DNA from: Dyella jiangningensis
GTDB lineage: Bacteria; Pseudomonadota; Gammaproteobacteria; Xanthomonadales; Rhodanobacteraceae
Direction of reading: 5' to 3'
NCBI RefSeq assembly: GCF_003264855.1
Contig: NZ_NFZS01000001.1
Coordinates: 1,550,001-1,614,000, forward strand
DNA length: 64,000 nucleotides
Positions 60,987 to 64,000 of this stretch are shown in pieces (position 1 is the first letter of the stretch; each line of letters opens with the position of its first letter). A model generated the notes under the pieces. That model saw nothing but the letters and a program-made list of their open reading frames with translations. It was not told the DNA's origin and did not search any database. The position numbers and the translations under genes are program-made.

Positions 60987-61727
60987 ATGGAACATGTCGA
61001 TCACATCCTCGTCGTCGATGACGACCACGGCATCCGCACCGGCATCGTGGACTACCTGCGCAAGAACGGCCTGCGCGCGACCCCGGCCGCCGATGGACGG
61101 GAGATGTTCGCGCAGCTGGATACCTCGGCGTTCGACCTGGTCGTGCTCGACATCATGATGCCGGGCGACGATGGCCTGGTGCTGTGCCGCAACCTGCGCA
61201 GCGGCAAGCATCGCCACGTGCCCGTCGTGCTGCTGACGGCGCGTGACGATGAAACCGATCGCATCATCGGCCTGGAAATGGGCGCGGACGACTATGTCAC
61301 CAAGCCGTTCTCGCCGCGCGAACTGCTGGCGCGCATCAAGGCGGTGATTCGCCGTACGCGCATGCTGCCACCGAACCTGCGCGTCACCGAAACCAGCGAA
61401 ACGATCTCGTTCGGCCGCTGGCGCCTGGACACCACCGCGCGTCATCTGCTGGACGAGGACGGCACGGTGGTGTCGCTGAGCGGCGCGGAGTTCCGACTGC
61501 TGCGCGTGTTCCTCGATCACCCGCAACGCGTGCTCTCGCGCGACCAGCTGCTCAACCTCACGCAGGGCAGGGACGCAGAGTTGTTCGACCGCTCCATCGA
61601 TCTGCTGGTGAGCCGCCTGCGCCAACGCCTGCTCGACGGCGCCAGGGATCAGGCCTACATCAAGACCGTGCGCAGCGAAGGCTACGTGTTCAGCATGCCG
61701 GTGACCGTGCACGGGCCGGGCGCATGA
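60987..61727 (+). CDS. OmpR-family response regulator
   Basis: A 246-residue regulator. The receiver domain has the acidic pocket DDD (11-13), phospho-acceptor Asp55 (VVLDIMMPG), Thr in LLTARD and Lys in TKPFSP. The C-terminal winged helix (about 140-240) has the OmpR pattern: LSGAEFRLLRVFLDHPQRVLSRDQLL, then DRSIDLLVSRLRQRL and IKTVRSEGYVF. GGAGACGGC precedes the ATG. The ATGA overlap with the histidine kinase gene makes a co-translated pair. It may bind the GATACA repeats at 60227-60300 and thereby control both divergent transcripts. Confidence 0.93.
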   Translation: MEHVDHILVVDDDHGIRTGIVDYLRKNGLRATPAADGREMFAQLDTSAFDLVVLDIMMPGDDGLVLCRNLRSGKHRHVPVVLLTARDDETDRIIGLEMGADDYVTKPFSPRELLARIKAVIRRTRMLPPNLRVTETSETISFGRWRLDTTARHLLDEDGTVVSLSGAEFRLLRVFLDHPQRVLSRDQLLNLTQGRDAELFDRSIDLLVSRLRQRLLDGARDQAYIKTVRSEGYVFSMPVTVHGPGA

Positions 61728-63040
61728 ACGTGGCTGCCGCACCGAGCCGGCACTGGCTGCCGCCCAGCATGGCCGCGCGCCTGTACCTCATCATTTTCGC
61801 CGGGCTGATGCTGGCGCAGGGCCTGTCGTTCGCGCTGCTGTACTTCGAGCGCATGCAGAGCGCGACGGCGGTGATGTTCAATACGCTGGAGCACGACGTC
61901 GGCACGTCCGTCGCCGTGTTCGACCGGCTGCCGGCCGACGAACGCCCGCGCTGGCTCAACCGGCTGGAGCGCGACAACTACTTCTACATCCTCGGCGCCG
62001 GCGCGCCGGGGCACACGCTGGCGACGCAACGATCGAAGGGCGCGGTGGACATGATCGCCCGTGAAGTCGGCCCCGATTACCACGTCTACGGCAACACTAC
62101 GTCCATGTCGCCGGAACGCTACCAGGTGCACTTCACCCTGCACGATGGCGCGCCGCTGACGCTGGAGATCACGCCGCATATGAAGCCCGTGGCCTCCTGG
62201 CTGCCGTTCGTGTTCGTGCTGCAGGTGGTGTTGCTGCTGCTGTGTACCTGGTTCGCCGTGCGACTGGCGACGCGCCCGCTGGCCACGCTGGCCGAAGCCG
62301 CCGATGCGATGAAGCCCACGGCCGACGGCCCGCGCATGTCGCAGGACGGCCCCACCGAAGTGGCGCGCGCGGCGCGGGCGTTCAACACCATGCAGGACCG
62401 CATCGCCCAGCACCTTAAGGAGCGCCTGCACATCCTCGCGTCCATCTCGCACGACCTGCAGACGCCGATCACGCGCATGCGCCTGCATGTGGAGGCGCTG
62501 GACGAATCGCCCGAGCAGGACAAGCTGCTGGATGACCTGCGCGAGATGGAACACCTCGTGCGCGAGGGCGTGGCCTATGCGCGCAGTGCGCATGGTGGGG
62601 CGGAAACGCCGGTGCGCATCAATCTCGGCTCGTTCCTGGAAAGCCTCGCGTTCGACTATCAGGACGTCGGGCAACCGGTGTCGCTGTCGGGCACCATCGA
62701 TGGCACGTCCATGGTGCGCGCGCAGGCGCTGCGGCGCGTGCTCGGCAATCTGGTGGACAACGCGATCAAGTACGGCGGCTCGGCGGAGATCGGCGCGAAG
62801 CGCGATCCGCAAGGCGCGTTGTGCATCACCGTGTCCGATCGCGGTCCGGGCATTCCCGAAGGCGAACTCGAACGCGTGCTGCAGCCGTTCTACCGGTTGG
62901 AGTCTTCGCGCAATCGCAACACGGGCGGCTCGGGCCTGGGATTGGCGATTGCCGCGCAGTTGACCAGCTCCATCGGCGGACAACTGACATTGAGCCGTCG
63001 CGACGGCGGTGGGCTCACCGCAACGGTGTCGCTGCCCTGA
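61724..63040 (+). CDS. Membrane histidine kinase with HAMP domain
   Basis: A 438-residue sensor kinase. TM1 lies at about residues 20-42, a periplasmic sensor domain of about 110 residues follows (PERPRWLNRLERDNYFYIL and similar, no obvious Cu-binding His/Met cluster), then TM2 (FVFVLQVVLLLLCTWFAV). HAMP follows, then the phospho-acceptor His243 in SISHDLQTP. The ATPase has the N box (LGNLVDNAIKYG), G1 (SDRGPGIP) and G2 (GGSGLGLAI). It resembles EnvZ/QseC-type kinases in plan. The input signal is unknown; copper or thiol stress is inferred only from neighbours. It is coupled to the response regulator. Confidence 0.92.
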   Translation: MNVAAAPSRHWLPPSMAARLYLIIFAGLMLAQGLSFALLYFERMQSATAVMFNTLEHDVGTSVAVFDRLPADERPRWLNRLERDNYFYILGAGAPGHTLATQRSKGAVDMIAREVGPDYHVYGNTTSMSPERYQVHFTLHDGAPLTLEITPHMKPVASWLPFVFVLQVVLLLLCTWFAVRLATRPLATLAEAADAMKPTADGPRMSQDGPTEVARAARAFNTMQDRIAQHLKERLHILASISHDLQTPITRMRLHVEALDESPEQDKLLDDLREMEHLVREGVAYARSAHGGAETPVRINLGSFLESLAFDYQDVGQPVSLSGTIDGTSMVRAQALRRVLGNLVDNAIKYGGSAEIGAKRDPQGALCITVSDRGPGIPEGELERVLQPFYRLESSRNRNTGGSGLGLAIAAQLTSSIGGQLTLSRRDGGGLTATVSLP

Positions 63041-63042
63041 CC

Positions 63043-63072
63043 ACGATGCGCTCCCCGCAAGGAGCGCATCGT
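63043..63072. terminator. Hairpin between convergent kinase and SDR genes
   Basis: ACGATGCGCTCC and GGAGCGCATCGT form a perfect 12-bp stem with a CCGCAA loop, two bases after the kinase stop and 22 before the end of the convergent SDR gene. It lacks a U run, but its position and strength suggest a bidirectional terminator. Confidence 0.6.
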
Positions 63073-63094
63073 TCCCGGTTCCGCGTATCGAGAC

Positions 63095-63907
63095 TCAGGC
63101 GACCTGTTTGCGGGCCACGCCGTAGCGTGCCGCAGGCTGGGCATGCGACAGGTTCGGCGCCAGCTGTTGGCGCGCGCCTTCGAATGCGGACCAGTCGGCC
63201 GCGTTGGGCAGCGCGGGAATGGTGACGAGTTCACCCTGGTCGAGGCCGGCCAGCGAGGCGTCGACCATGTCTTCCGAACTCATCACGATCTGGGTCGGCA
63301 GATGTTCGATCGGCACGCCGGCCACGCCCCAGAACTCGGTTGCGGTGGCGCCCGGCAACACCGCCTGCACGCGCACACCCTTGCCGGACAGCTCGTGATG
63401 CAGCGATTGGGTGAAAGCAAGCACGAACGCCTTGGTGCCGCCGTACACGCCGTTGAGCAGCTCGGGAGCAATGGCCACGATCGACGCGATGTTGATGATG
63501 GTGCCGCCGCCACGCGCCACCAGGCCCGGTGCCGCCGCGTGGGTGAGACGCGTCAGTGCGCTCACGTTGAGCGAGATCATCTCCTCCATCTTGTCGATGT
63601 CCGAGTCGAGCAGCGGCGCACCGGCGCCGAAACCCGCGTTGTTCACCAGTGTCGTGATGCTCTGGTCCTTGCGCAGTAGCTCTTCGACCCGGGCCAGCTC
63701 GGCCTTGTTGTTCAGGTCGGCAGGGAAGATCTGGACCGAGCGCCCGGTGGCGTCGGTGAGGTGCTTCGCCAGCCGGTTGAGACGATCGCGATTGCGCGCC
63801 ACGAGGATGAGGTCGTAGCCGCGGCGGGCCAGGCGGTCGGCGTAGACGGCGCCAATGCCGGAAGAAGCACCGGTAATGAGGGCGGTGCCGAGGTGTCGGG
63901 TGTTCAT
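63095..63907 (-). CDS. SDR family NAD(P)-dependent oxidoreductase
   Basis: A 270-residue classical short-chain dehydrogenase. The cofactor loop ITGASSGIGA and NNAGFG are intact; the catalytic Ser lies in NIASIVA, and Tyr-x-x-x-Lys is YGGTK. The Asp/Arg pattern after strand 2 (VARNRDRLN) favours NADP. It resembles the DltE/YqjQ group of short-chain dehydrogenases; the substrate is unknown. GGAG precedes the start by about ten bases. It converges on the two-component system. The 93 bases upstream to the window edge hold its promoter region and maybe that of a divergent gene outside. Confidence 0.9.
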   Translation of the reverse strand: MNTRHLGTALITGASSGIGAVYADRLARRGYDLILVARNRDRLNRLAKHLTDATGRSVQIFPADLNNKAELARVEELLRKDQSITTLVNNAGFGAGAPLLDSDIDKMEEMISLNVSALTRLTHAAAPGLVARGGGTIINIASIVAIAPELLNGVYGGTKAFVLAFTQSLHHELSGKGVRVQAVLPGATATEFWGVAGVPIEHLPTQIVMSSEDMVDASLAGLDQGELVTIPALPNAADWSAFEGARQQLAPNLSHAQPAARYGVARKQVA

Positions 63908-64000
63908 GAATGAGGCTCCAAGTGGCCGGCGGTATGCCGGTTTCCCTGGCGGCTGTTGTACGCTGGCCCCGGAATGGCTTAAATGTCGTATATGCCACGT

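Noticed and set aside
1-64000. tRNA, rRNA, CRISPR arrays, insertion sequences or prophage genes
   Set aside because: Looked for on both strands by motif and repeat pattern; none seen. A covariance-model search would be needed to exclude small RNAs.

Overview
The window is GC-rich, densely coded bacterial DNA, almost certainly from a gammaproteobacterium of the Lysobacterales/Xanthomonadales, most like Rhodanobacteraceae (Dyella, Luteibacter and relatives). This rests on protein character (RlmKL, Mfd, Slp, TIGR02001-type outer membrane protein, CopA/CopB, OmpR-type two-component system) and on paired short inverted REP-like elements; no 16S rRNA is present to confirm it. I saw no tRNA, rRNA, CRISPR array or insertion sequence.

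Layout. 1-14.7 kb is mainly housekeeping: the 3' end of rlmKL, a PXPV-repeat secreted protein, a DUF6491 protein, the ergothioneine pair egtB-egtD, a Ca2+/H+ antiporter coupled to a VOC protein, a LysR regulator, mfd, a GNAT enzyme, a coupled YjbR-VOC pair, a cation diffusion facilitator, an Slp lipoprotein and rlmJ. 14.9-18.0 kb is a periplasmic copper-resistance operon (small Cys/His/Met protein, copA, copB). 18.1-31 kb holds a LysR/NAD(P)-binding-protein divergent pair, an EamA exporter, an AsmA-like protein, a ferric-siderophore-reductase/PadR pair with a perfect palindromic operator, a DUF4349 lipoprotein, a cyclophilin, and a sigma/anti-sigma/subtilase/folE2 run.

31.3-46.3 kb is a long co-directional surface-polysaccharide locus. 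Its first half makes and exports a 3-amino-3,6-dideoxyhexose-containing glycan (3,4-ketoisomerase, PLP aminotransferase, acyltransferases, Wzx flippase, GT2, Wzy-like polymerase, Wzz-like protein). Its second half holds two methyltransferases, an amidohydrolase, a B12-type radical SAM enzyme and two GT4 glycosyltransferases. It abuts a compact divergent module (46.3-52.1 kb) of nucleotidyltransferase + radical SAM enzyme on one side and HPr-kinase-like protein + ABC transporter on the other. That combination resembles tailoring and export parts of peptide systems, but no precursor peptide or cyclase is visible.

52.2-55.6 kb holds a LysR regulator, an SDR lacking the usual Tyr, a tautomerase and an MFS transporter. 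55.7-63.0 kb is the most interesting region: a bufferin-type copper-binding RiPP locus. It has two different Cys-containing precursors (bufA2- and bufA1-like), one DUF692/MNIO maturase (bufB) and one DUF2063 partner (bufC), with DoxX, a secreted alpha/beta hydrolase and Ohr in the same run. It is divergent from a periplasmic redoxin and an OmpR/histidine-kinase pair. The shared promoter region carries two pairs of 10-bp-spaced GATACA-type repeats, a plausible binding site for that response regulator. Together with copAB, the window holds two separate copper-handling systems. An SDR gene closes the window.
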